NCBI GenBank assembly: GCA_023614405.1
Contig: CM042694.1
Location: forward strand, 478,179,392 to 478,243,391
Direction of reading: 5' to 3'
Origin: Avena insularis
Lineage: Eukaryota; Streptophyta; Magnoliopsida; Poales; Poaceae
DNA: 64,000 nucleotides
Both the position numbers and the translations under genes were made by a program. Under the pieces are notes generated by a model that was not told the origin of the DNA, ran no database searches, and saw only the letters and a program-made list of their open reading frames with translations. This document shows, one piece after another, positions 20,558 to 30,900 of this stretch (positions within the stretch are counted from its first letter, which is position 1; each line of letters begins with the position of its first letter).

Positions 20558-20788
20558 ATGGTTCCAGTGCCTCCATCCTCGGACAAAGATATGATGGGCT
20601 CGAACGAAGAGGAGTTCCAGCTGCCGCTGAACACAGAGCAGGCTGCCATCGCCACGTTGTTCAACACTGAGTTGTAGTGGCAGCAGAGCATGGTGAGTGT
20701 CGAGAGGATCAACAGATTCATTCAATACCGTGTGATGGAGATGTCCATGGCCAGTGTAGAGAGGGAGGAGGCAGGCCGCATGAGGTAG
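20558..20788 (+). pseudogene. Short coding remnant with one in-frame stop
   Basis: ATG at 20558 opens a 76-codon frame (MVPVPPSSDKDMMGSNEEEF ... NRFIQYRVMEMSM ... GRMR) ending with TAG at 20786-20788, with a single internal TAG at 20675-20677 between TEL and WQQSM. The composition is protein-like, Glu- and Met-rich with an amphipathic helix pattern. I do not recognise the family. The reading makes sense on both sides of the stop, so I read it as a recently broken fragment. Confidence 0.4.
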
Positions 20789-21593
20789 TACCATTGCCAC
20801 CGAACAAGCAGCAATTGTCTTTGCTTATCCTTTCCTTTTCAATTTATTTTTAGTCGTAGTGGGTAGTGGGTGTATTGCAAGTTGTGATGTTTATATAGCA
20901 GACGACAAGATTGCAACATCTTAAGTGTTCCCACATTAGGATTTTATAGCAACTATATGAAAATCACTCTCTAATTCGATCAGTAGGTATATAGTGTTTC
21001 GTTTATTCAGAGATCAACTGTATGGCCAAACAGCAGATTTAGCCTGCTTTCAAAACATCTTTCATTCTTTCAATTGCATAGCAATGATCAATGCTTGTCT
21101 ATGGTTCAGGGTATTTTACAAAGAGATGCCTGAACCCATACTCGTTGTGTGATACTATGCTGTATGCATGAATCTTCGAAGAATAACATACTATCTTTAC
21201 TCATGGACACACGTATCATTAAATATTGACTTGTTCAAGCATATTCTCAATCAAGAGCCCTATCAGATAAACTGACGTCTATCTTGTGTTGGTAACTGAA
21301 CTATAGCTGTTTTCATTCTTTTGAAAGAACAATCATATAATAAGTGATCTACACTTCAATTAATTAGACGGTTAAGCAAATCAGAGCAACGGAAGATAAG
21401 GAAATATATGGTAAAGCACGTACGATGAGAATGTCTGAAGAAACAACAGCTAAACATCTAGAAGAGTATGTTTCTAGTTCACAACACACTTGTCTGCAAG
21501 TTATTACACATAAGGTAAGTCAAAGGTGGGGACACAAATATGCTGATGATGGCCAAGATCAGTGATTCAAACAACGCAGCAAAGGCAATCTCT
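20789..21593. other. Anonymous DNA
   Basis: No feature recognised. AT-rich with scattered short ORFs. Confidence 0.45.
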
Positions 21594-21776
21594 CTAATCA
21601 GACCTGTAATCATCAGAATCATAGAGGTGTCCACCAGAATCAAAATCATAGACGTCTGAGTTAAGGTGCCTTGCATCCGAGTCATAGCACTCAGGAGATT
21701 CATTGGGTCCAGCCTTGGTATCAACAAGGGTAGCAACATGCATGTTTTGTAGAGAAATGGAGCTCATAGGATGCAA
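21594..21776 (-). other. Small minus-strand ORF with acidic tail, exon-like
   Basis: MHPMSSISLQNMHVATLV at the start, then PESPECYDSD-type segments rich in Asp, Tyr and Ser, ending HLYDSDDYRSD. The DNA around YR contains a CAG/GT junction, so it could be an exon that runs into an intron. The Asp/Ser/Tyr-rich end is similar in style to the end of the pseudogene at 23050-23842 (SLYFDSEGEELYEEE), but I see no direct alignment. Confidence 0.3.
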
Positions 21777-22876
21777 CTAAGATTTTGTCCTATATATTAC
21801 AGCTACAGAGCAAAGGGGAAAAAAAGGAACTGCAAGGTTTATAGCTGAATGTTCTGTGCAGCCAGTGGAATGTTAGAAGCAAAATCAAATAGGTCTCTAC
21901 TCGGCAAAAAGCTCGATGATTTACTCGATTCATTGGATGTAATGCTCATCCGAAAAACAAATTACCAATGGCGTTTAATAAATAATAGTTCCTGTTTGAA
22001 CTTACAATACTTCTCTTAATAATAAAGAAAGAGATGACCTTGGTTCTGGATCAAGACCCAAATCATATGAACAAAACAATTTATGGAAACAAATAACATG
22101 AACTGAAAGGACTTTAATTACCACGTGCTAATGACTGGTAGTTGATAAATTCTATGCATTCTTGTTGGTAGATCATTTCTAGTATGTCTATTTTGAAGCT
22201 TCAAAAATAAAAGAGAGGCATTCCGGCTATACATGGATCACGCGTGTTAGTCGCATGAAGTTGTGAAGAAAAAATCTATACGTGGATCACGCATGTTAGT
22301 CGCATGAAGTTGTGAAGAAAAAACCGTTAAAAGAACTTGACCAAAACAGTCTTATGGTTATCTGAATTTGTGTAAAAACTAAAGATATTGCATAGAATAG
22401 AGGATCGACAGAAATGCTTACTCCTTCTATGAACACCCTACTTTTATCGCCTGGCGCCATGTGTCGCAGCTCGGGTGTCACCGGTAATGTTCTTGTAATC
22501 TCCGAAACAAAATAAAGGACAGAGAAAATACACATGACAACCTCAAATTGTGGTAATCAGGAATGGTCTGAAAACATAAATATTAGTAAACCTACATACC
22601 GACTGAAAACCTGAGCATAAAAACTCACATCCATGAAGCGGCCCGCTGCATAAGGAACCGCACCTGCAGGAAAAAACATGGCTAATGCACACATGAAGCA
22701 GATGCGAAAGACATGTCCTGTATCGACTTCAAAACTATCTGAAAGATAAATCCAAAAGCGAAAGAGGAAAAGTTGAGAGAGATGGACCAATCAGTCGCCA
22801 TGAAAGACGACGAATAAGCAATTGGAGGCTTACCTCCACGGAAGGAGCGATGGACGCACGTTCCTGTGAAATTCAG
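21777..22876. other. Anonymous DNA outside the inverted repeat
   Basis: A direct repeat of about 45-50 bp (TACGTGGATCACGC...CGCATGAAGTTGTGAAGAAAAAA versus TACATGGATCACGCGTG...) lies at about 22230-22325. Short minus-strand open segments between 22550 and 22870 have splice-like borders but no recognisable protein. Confidence 0.4.
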
Positions 22877-23049
22877 TATAATCTAAAAAAATAGGTTCGC
22901 ATCAAGCTTGACAACAGAGTTATTCGATATTTATTACATTCAATTCAGTACAAAGTAATAGAGAGTAACAAATCAGATACTACAGATGACATAAGATAGT
23001 AACACCTCGAATAGTAGATAGTAACCACATTTGTAGATCAGACTCGTTG

Positions 23050-23842
23050 CTAACCATGGGCATAGCGCAGAGCTTCTTCCTCATACAGTTCTTCTCCTTC
23101 AGAGTCGAAGTAGAGAGATTCATAGGTAGCGGGAGCATTCTCTTTGTCAGCCAAGTTATCTGAGCTAACATCATCTCTAGAGAAGTCTGCATAAAGTGGA
23201 TATTCCCCTGTATCCGTCAGCCTACCCATTGCCTCTTCCTCAAGCTGTTTAAGCTCTGCTACCACACATTGAACCTCGAGGAGGGCAACACTGAGCTTAC
23301 CGTCTATGGCTGCACAGTGTGGAGCTAGACTCTTTGAAACTATTTATTGAATGCGCCGAGCTGAACCGGAAACTTTATCAATCAGGATTTCAGAGGAAGT
23401 GACTGCTTTGGTCAGCTGATCACCCCTCTTTGCAAGTTTTTGATCCTTTTTCTGCAGCTTGTGTTCAAGACGACTGTTTTTTTATCTGCTCCTGTAATTC
23501 ATCATAGTTGGAATCCTTAACCACCTTTCTCTGGTCAGTAGACATGTACCTGATTGCATTTGTTGCAGCATAACTCTTTGCCTCTTGTAAGGTGGTTGCC
23601 ATACAACCAACCACCGAGTGAGGCGGTAGCGATGCTTGGAGGAAGTAGAAAGAAGGGTAGAAGACAAGTGTAGTCTGGAAGTATCCTTCTTCGATAGGGC
23701 CGATCTTATATTCAGGACATGGAAGACCCATCTTCTTTATCATTGCATCCAGAATCATGTCGGACGGGATCTCGATAGCTTGCATAGGCCTGCGGACATT
23801 TGGGAAAGAAGTAAGGTTTGTAACCTGATTACCTGGTAGTTT
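23050..23842 (-). pseudogene. Unidentified protein with dsRBM-like and coiled-coil parts, pseudogene
   Basis: Exon starts after GTGCAG at 23842 (KLPGNQVTNLTSFPNVRRPM). Around residues 70-100 (VVGCMATTLQEAKSYAATNA) the pattern resembles the end of a double-stranded-RNA-binding motif; that is my inference. The frame stops at 23465-23467 just after an A-run. Past the run another frame continues as a coiled coil (RLEHKLQKKDQKLAK, SSEILIDKVSGSARR) and ends with SLYFDSEGEELYEEEALRYA. A TAA at 23344-23346 breaks this frame; the right-arm copy reads through there. A likely 5' exon of the same gene is at about 24590-24705. It sits downstream of the RPA-like gene on the same strand. Confidence 0.7.
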
Positions 23843-25629
23843 CTGCACTCATTCAGGAATGGAGCAAATATTGTATTCATAGAAATTAGAAAAGATGACA
23901 GAAATCCAGTCTATAAAAATAAGGCAGCGAGGAGCAAGAGGGAAAGGACAAAAGGTACTTGATATATAGTCAAATACATAACCCAATGTATGTAATTGAA
24001 CATCTAATCAATCAGTTGGGGTACAAGTTTTGAGGAAGACACCCTCTAGTGTAATGCATCGTTAGTTGAGCTGACCCAGGTTAGAATGCAAAATAACGTT
24101 TATCGGATGAACACTAATCTAGCCTAAGAAATTTTGAGAAAAAAATAGGAAAAAAACACTGAAACATCACGTACAACACAGAAACTTGTTTTTCACGGAA
24201 TCCGTTTGCATCAAAATTCAGCCTCGTTATCCCATAAATTACCTACATGTGGGTAGCATATAAACAACAAAATGGTAGAGGCTAAGAAATGGAACCTCAG
24301 ATTACTCCCAAGAAATGGTTAAGAACAATGAAATAAATCAGCTAATTAGACAAGACAAACGGAAATTGTAGAAATCTTGTAATCAACGTAAACAACAGAG
24401 CAACCAATCTGGGCTAACACAAGAAAACTGCTTGTGCTAATAAAACGGGTTGGATAGACAAATCGTTGAAAACGAGATCACGACCAGGTGACCGCACACA
24501 GGTAGATGTCGAGTTGAGATCTGGAGCAACAGGAAGTAAAAGAAAAGCGAGGAGAAAAACCATAAACTAACCCAGAAGTGATGAGTGTCATGTGGGGAAC
24601 CGCTTGGCAGTGAGGCTAGCAAATCGAGAACGGAGCCGTGGGCACCGGGAGCGACGAGAGAGAAGGGGAAATGGATAAGGTTAACGTGGGCAAGAGCAGC
24701 CAAAGGGAGGAGATGTAGATATGCGATTTTTTTCTCTATTTCCTGAGCAGAGGTGGATATGTCGAAGTAGGCAACGTCTTCACAGCAGTTGGGCCTTGCC
24801 TATTGGAAATAAACCACGAGCGTGTGCGAGTCTGTACTGTTGAGACTGTATTTTCGAGTTTGTACTGTGCGTCATGCACGTAGTTTGGTTGGAGTCTAGG
24901 GTTGTTTGTGTATTCTCGTATAGGTCCTCATGAGTTGTGTATAGCCAACAGTAGGCATTTTTTCTAAATTACTTGATGATTTTTGGGGAAACAAAAAAGG
25001 GCTACAGGGAGCGAAGGAGGTTTTTGCTGTATGACCTGTTTAAAAAACAAGAGTAAGAAAAGGTGGGCACCAATGAGTAGGCCTAAGCATACATAAGTAA
25101 AAGCAAAGTAACATAGATAGAGATAACTGGGTTCTTCTTCATACATATAAGGAGGTCCTACTAAGTGCAGAAGGACAGTATGCACATAGGGCGGATGTCA
25201 GAACCATTCACACAATACCAGTAGCAAGAGAAAAGCGATAGCGAGGTAGCAATTCATATAAGTTCTCCCCGGACCCAACTACCACAGCAGGAAGCAAACG
25301 ATGTACCCCTAATAACCTAAAGAGTGCGCATAGAGCGAAGGGCAGTAGCGTAGTCTAGTAAGATGCACGAGAGAACCGTTGCATCAGGTGGGTGATTCAT
25401 ATTTACATATAACAGAACAAAAGAGAGGAGCAGAATCCTCAGTCTTCATGATACGCATGTAGTAAGGAGGCACCGACACCAACATACCATGGTACCCACA
25501 TGTAGAACTCCTAGAAAAACAAAAAACAGTTACGAAACGGACAAGGAATTTTTTGGGTACATAGCTAGTAAGTAACTAAAGGTGGGATGCAGGACGGATC
25601 ATTCCAAAGAGCATACCTGATCCTGATTC
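23843..25629 (-). other. Introns, 5' region of the second pseudogene and left-arm-only DNA
   Basis: About 24570-24705 (minus) reads like a 5' exon, cytosine-rich before GTTAGT, with a leader frame (HVNLIHFPFSLVAPGAHGS) but no ATG. The part from 24197 upward is missing from the right arm. 24800-25600 has no recognised content. Confidence 0.4.
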
Positions 25630-28600
25630 AAGGTTTTTGTTTCTTGGAGGCTGAACCCAGCCGATTATTCCCTTGCCTACGCCTGCAGAAGATTAAGATG
25701 AGCTCTTAATGAGTACAATAGATAGCAAAGTTTGACAGCAACACATTTATTGAATCGGCAGGCAGAGTGTAAACTCCGAAGGAGATCTACACCTAACGGA
25801 TACTTTGGAAGAGGGAAAATAAAAGACTAATCTGGTTAGGCTTTTTTCCGATGCTTCTGCAGTAGACGGCGGAGATGATGCACCTTGAGCATCAGGCAAG
25901 GGCATACCAACCTGGCAGAGGAACCGACTGTTTGTCAGAAAGAAAGAGTCTGCCAAGTAGAGAATAAATGCACGGACAATATCCGCCAAACCACCTCTTC
26001 GGTTTGAATACAAGTGGGCATCTACAAAATGTCCGCTAATCCATCATCAGCCGAAAACTCATCAAGCAGAGCCCTCGTGACAGACGAGGTGGGCTGGCTC
26101 TTGGCATCACTAAAGAATGTGAAAGAACTGGGTAGAAACGAGCTAGCTAACCTGATAAATACATCACATATTGTGTATGGGTGGCATGGAAAGAGGTACC
26201 TAGGTCCGGTAGGCTTGGTAACCGACGATGGCGTCTGTGGCAGAATTGGTTCAACTCCACCCTATTCACACAGTACGAGAAATACTTAGACATAGGTCTA
26301 ACGAGGAGTAGTTAAATAAAGCCAATAACCAATAATTGGACAGGCAAATAATGTAGTAAGTATAACTGCGTGAGGTACTAAAGCGCTGACCATAGATGTA
26401 GAAACATCAGTAGACGGTGGCACACCATATGAAGTCGTCGCCATACCAACATAGGCGTTCTTGCCAAGCATAAGGTTGTCCGCCAATTCCTCACCAGCGG
26501 AATTCAAGCCACTACCTATAGCAGAACTGCTAGGCGAAGCCAGCACTAAACCAGGCCCGTGACCAAGTGGAGTGTTTTTTGTCTGTTTCCCATGGTGCTT
26601 TCCATGCTGCATCTCAAACCTATGAACCTGATAAGATGGTACATTAGATTCTGGCTCAAACCTCCTGGTTGTCACAGAAACAACCATATGGTATTTCTTG
26701 AACAGGACAGAATTAAGTTCCGGTGGAATGATCTGATCCATGCGTGCAATTTGGATTGCCTCCTCCACAGATACATCATTAGAGGCCATAGAACGGATAA
26801 TAGTTAGTGCCGCTTTTCCAAGCAGGTCCTTCCCAGATTTGTCAAAGAACACAATTTCAATTTCCCCAGTGCCATCAGATCCGAAGTAACAAAGCCGGTA
26901 CCTGGTGAACAAAAACAAATTTTAGGTGGCCAATGACAGCAGAAGCTTACGTGGAGGACGGAGCAATCACGGGAAATTACCTAGGAGTTCCACCAGTGCC
27001 GCGACAGCTTTGTTCAGGACACTTGTATGAAGTGCCATAAGGAATAGTTCCTCTGTTACAGGTTGAGAAAGCATGGAACCACCAACGTTCCCCAGGGCTA
27101 AGATTAGCGAGGACAGCGGTGCAGTAGAATTTAGTTTTCTGTAAGGAAAGGAGAAGCATCAATGCCCACGGTAACAAATAGCAGCAACATAATGGCCAAG
27201 AGATAATAATAGAGGCACTAACCCTATGGTCCCAGATATTTAGAGCCCGCAGTTCGCTGACAGTCTTCGTGTCGAGGTCAACCTGGGCTCTTATCTCAGC
27301 GGCGGACTGTCCCGGAAGCAAGATATCTCAGATAACAGGAATCTCTCCTTGTGACCTATAAAACCACAGGGAACCTAGGCATCAATGAATATACATCTCC
27401 TATAAGAGGTCATGACCAACATCAACGAAAATTACACTCTTCTTATGATATTTTGTGGCTAGCAAACAGAGAGGGCAAGAGTTCTTTGCATAAGAAATAT
27501 ACCTCCTATAAGAGTTCATGGAGGTAAATCTCGATGAAAACAACAAAACATGCAACTATCAGTCAGTAATAGCAAGAGAAGGGTGGCCTCAGATTATTGA
27601 GAAGCATGACTCTCGCAAACGAATGAACGAACAACCAGACGCAGTGAAGCTAACATTAGCAACCAGGGAAAAGCAGTGGATAAAGGCGACAGAGGCATAA
27701 GATGCTTACTGAGCAAGCGGGTCGCTAATCTGAGGTAGGTCTTCGTTGATGTACCAGCGGCACGGAGCTCCACCGCTTAGACTCCTACGACCTAGTAGCA
27801 AGAAGAAGTAGGTATGTAAGAAACCGCGAAGGACCATACAAGTGAGGGGAGGTCTCCTAACCTTCAAACGGTTTGACAAGGGTGCCAACAAAAATCACAA
27901 CAACCGGACCAGCCTGGGCAGTCCGAAGCGCTAGCTCTGCATCAAAGGCAACAACTCGCTATCCCCACAAGACCACAGTTATCTCAAAGACATTGTGAAA
28001 TAAGAAGAGGATGAGGAAGCAAAAGGACAGAAGGAGACACAACATATAAGGCAACACAAAGAATACACCAGTAACATCAGCCTACCTTGCATCACTTAAA
28101 TAAATCATCTTCTTGTTAGATGGTGCAGAACGAGTGGCACTGTGGAACTGAGATAGCGGTGAAACACCCGTGATGATGCCAACCACATCTACAGAAGTTG
28201 GACCAACAACGAAAAGGGAGCACGTTGTAAGAGGATCAGTAGTGATAGGAGATAGTGCAAAGCAAAAACAAAAGGAAATCTGAGTATGGAAAGTATTCCA
28301 ATTGTGAAAGTTTCTGGATTATCTGTAGGACTCGGGAGATCGTTGATGGGAGTTAAAGCGTAGGTGCAAAGGGGGTAATTCATGATATCATCATTGATCT
28401 CTTGCACGGTTGTGTATCTTGTAAACCTAATCATGGACTCATCCTATACCGACATGTAATAAAACTTCTTTGGATTCACCAAGAACCTCCTTAGCTGGTA
28501 GATCTTTCCTTCTTGAAGTTTGTCAAGGAAGTATTTAACTAATTTAGTGCTGATCTCTGCGTACATATGGTCTCCCTAAGATAAGAAACACAAGTATTAT

Positions 28601-28820
28601 TTCAAAGGACCGTTGGAAGCAAGATGGACCAAGGATGTACATGATATAAAGCACGAGGTGGATATTAGCAGCAACCTGAAGATGCTGAAACATCTAGCAT
28701 CAATGAAATGACATACGAAAGGAGATGCAAAACCAGCTAACCACCTCTGTATCATGAAGCATGATATCAGTGTGTTTGATCGGGCCAACATCCGTGCCCC
28801 CACGGTGCTGCCAGAGACGG
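25630..28820 (-). pseudogene. RPA70-like (replication protein A large subunit) pseudogene
   Basis: Minus-strand exons with good splice borders: 28745-28820 (RLWQHRGGTDVGPIKHTDI, first OB fold), 28303-28575, 28086-28188 (DVVGIITGVSP), 27862-27958, 27710-27791 (CRWYINEDLPQI), 27223-27355 (TVSELRALNIWDH), 26981-27138 (FYCTAVLANLSPGERWWFHA, DBD-C), 26901 to about 26300, 26152-26261 and a tail near 25640 (GSASKKQKP then stop). RPA70-type proteins bind single-stranded DNA through OB folds in the nucleus. Lesions: TAG at 28444-28446, TGA at 27328-27330, a lost donor after 28303, and Cys-to-Phe at 27067-27069 in the zinc ribbon. The first exon is cut by the inversion junction at 28820. Exon ends after 26300 are uncertain. 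Confidence 0.85.
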
Positions 28821-28986
28821 CCATGAACTCTTATATGAGGTACATTTCTTATGCAAGGAACTCTTGCCCTCTCTGTTTGCTAGCCACAAAATATCATAAG
28901 AAGAGTGTAATTTTCATTGATGTTGGTCATGACCTCTTATAGGAGATGTATATTCATTGATGCCTGGGTTCCCTATGGTTTTATAG

Positions 28987-29560
28987 GTCGCAGGGAAAGA
29001 TTCCTGTTATCCGAGATATCTTGCTTCCGGGACAGACCACCGCTAAGATAAGTGCCCTGGTTGACCCCGACACGAAGACTGTCAGCGAACTGCGGGCTCT
29101 AAATATCTGGGACCATAGGGTTAGTGCCTCTGTTATTATATCTTGGCCATTATGTTGCTGCTATTTGTACCGTGGGCACTGATGCTGCTCCTTTGCTTAC
29201 AGAAAACTAAATTCTACTGCACTGCTGTCCTCGCTAATATTAGCCCTGGGGAACGTTGGTGGTTCCATGCTTGCTCAACCTATAACGGAGGAATTATTCC
29301 TTATGGCACTTCATACAAGTGTCCTGAACAAAGCTGTCGCGACACCGGTGGAACTCCTAGGTAATTTCCCGTGATTGCTCCGTCCTCCACATAAGCTTCT
29401 GCTGTCATTGGCCACCTGAAATTTCTTTTTGTTCACCAGGTACCGGCTTTGTTACTCCGGATCTGATGGCACTGGGGAAATTGAATTTGTGTTCTTTGAC
29501 AAATCTAGGAAGGACCTGCTTGGAAAAGCGGCACTAACCATTAACCATTATCCGTTCTGT
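28987..29560 (+). pseudogene. RPA70-like pseudogene fragment (right arm)
   Basis: Three exons equal in length and borders to those in the left arm: 28987-29119, 29203-29360 and 29440 to about 29547. The TGA of the left arm is CGA here (29012-29014), so that stop arose in the left arm, probably by C-to-T change at a CpG. The zinc ribbon has the opposite defect: first Cys kept (29272-29274), second Cys changed to Tyr (29281-29283). The coding sequence is cut by the 2.6-kb deletion, and the OB folds A and B are absent. It cannot make an RPA protein. Confidence 0.85.
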
Positions 29561-29914
29561 GAAAAACAAGTTTCCGTGTTGTACGTGATGTTTCAGTGTT
29601 TTTTTTCCTATTTTTTCTCAAAATTTCTTAGGCTAGATTAGTGTTCATCCGTTAACCATTATTTTGCATTCTAACCTGGTCATCTCAACTAACGATGCAT
29701 TACACTAGAGGGTGTCTTCCTCAAAATTTGTACCCCAACTGATCGATTAGATGTTCAATTACATATGTTGGGTTATGTATTTGACTGTATATCAAGTACC
29801 TTTTGTCCTTTCCCTCTTGCTCCTCGCTGCCTTATTTTTGTAAACTGGATTTCTGTCATCTGTTCTAATTTCTATGAATACAATGTTTGCTCCATTCCTG
29901 AATGAGTGCAGAAA

Positions 29915-30704
29915 CTGCCAGGTAATCAGGTTACAAACCTTACTTCTTTCCCAAATGTCCGCAGGCCTATGCAAGCTATCGAGATCCTGTCCGACATGAT
30001 TCTGGATGCAATGATAAAGAAGATGGGTCTTCCATGTCCTGAATATAAGAGCTGCTCTATCGGCGAAGGCTACTTCCAGACTACAGTTGTCTTCTACCCT
30101 TCTATCTACTTCCTCCAAGCATCGCTACCGCCTCAATCGGTGGTTGGTTGTATGGCAACCACCTTACAAGAGGCAAAGAGTTACGCTGCAACAGATGCAA
30201 TCAGGTACATGGCTACCGACCAGAAAAAGGTGGTTAAGGATTCCAACTATGATGAATTATAGGAGCAGATGAAAAAATAGTCGTCTTGAACACAAGATGC
30301 AGAAAAAGGATCAAAAACTTGCAAAGAGGGATGGTCAGCTGACCAAAGCAGTCACTGCCTCTGAAATCCTGATTGATAAAGTTTCCGGTTCAGCTCGGCG
30401 CATTCAGGAAATAGTTTCAAAGAGTCTAGCTCCACACTGTGCAGCCAGAGACGGTAAGCTTAGTGCTGCCCTCCTCGAGGTTCAAAGTGTGGTAGCAGAG
30501 CTTAAACAGCATGAGGAAGAGGCAATGGGTAGGCTAACAGATATAGGGGCATATCCACTTTATGCAGACTTCTCTAGAGATGATGTTAGCTCAAATAACT
30601 CGGCTGACAGAGAGAATGCTCGCGCTACCTATGAATCTCTCTACTTCGACTCTGAAGGAGAAGAACTGTATGAGGAAGAAGCCCTGCGCTATGCCCGTGG
30701 TTAG
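29915..30704 (+). pseudogene. Second pseudogene, right-arm copy
   Basis: Exon begins after GTGCAG near 29915 (KLPGNQVTNLTSFPNVRRPM) and follows the left-arm copy closely, with substitutions such as IPSDM to ILSDM and KIGPI to KSCSI. It has a private TAG at 30260-30262 where the left arm has CAG. The frame change at the A-run (about 30271-30280) is shared by both arms, so it predates the duplication. The coiled-coil part (30297-30704) is fully open here and ends SLYFDSEGEELYEEEALRYA. Just after it a TACTATTCGAAGTGT unit is tandemly doubled (about 30730-30780). Confidence 0.75.
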
Positions 30705-30900
30705 CAACGAGTCTGATCTAGAAATGTGGTTACTATCTACTATTCGAAGTGTTACTATCTACTATTCGAAGTGTTACTATCTTATGTAATCCGTAGTATC
30801 TGACTTGTTACTATCTATTACTTTGTACTGAATTGAATGTAATAAATATCGAACAACTCTGCTGTCAAGCTTGATGCGAACCTATTTTTTTAGATTATAA

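Larger units (their letters stand above)
22877..27521 (-). repeat. Left arm of a large inverted duplication
   Basis: This arm aligns in reverse complement with 28821-30899. The outer boundary is where TAGATTATA stops matching (22877 against 30899). The inner boundary is at the CCATGAACTCTTATA block (27521 against 28821). About 2.6 kb (roughly 24197-26790) has no counterpart in the right arm. The spacer between arms (27522-28820) is about 1.3 kb and holds the 5' exons of the RPA-like pseudogene. Confidence 0.9.
28821..30899 (+). repeat. Right arm of the large inverted duplication
   Basis: Reverse complement of 22877-27521 with the middle removed. At about 29547-29560 the sequence passes from the RPA-like DBD-C exon directly into DNA that corresponds to 24196 downward in the left arm. 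The words TCCGTT and TCCGTG at the two breakpoints share a few bases, which fits deletion by short-homology repair. The arm ends one base before the Tat LTR at 30901. Confidence 0.9.

Noticed and set aside
22877..30899. Helitron carrying an RPA-like gene
   Set aside because: Plant Helitrons can carry RPA-like ORFs, but I see no Rep/helicase coding sequence and no convincing TC start with a hairpin-CTRR end at the boundaries.
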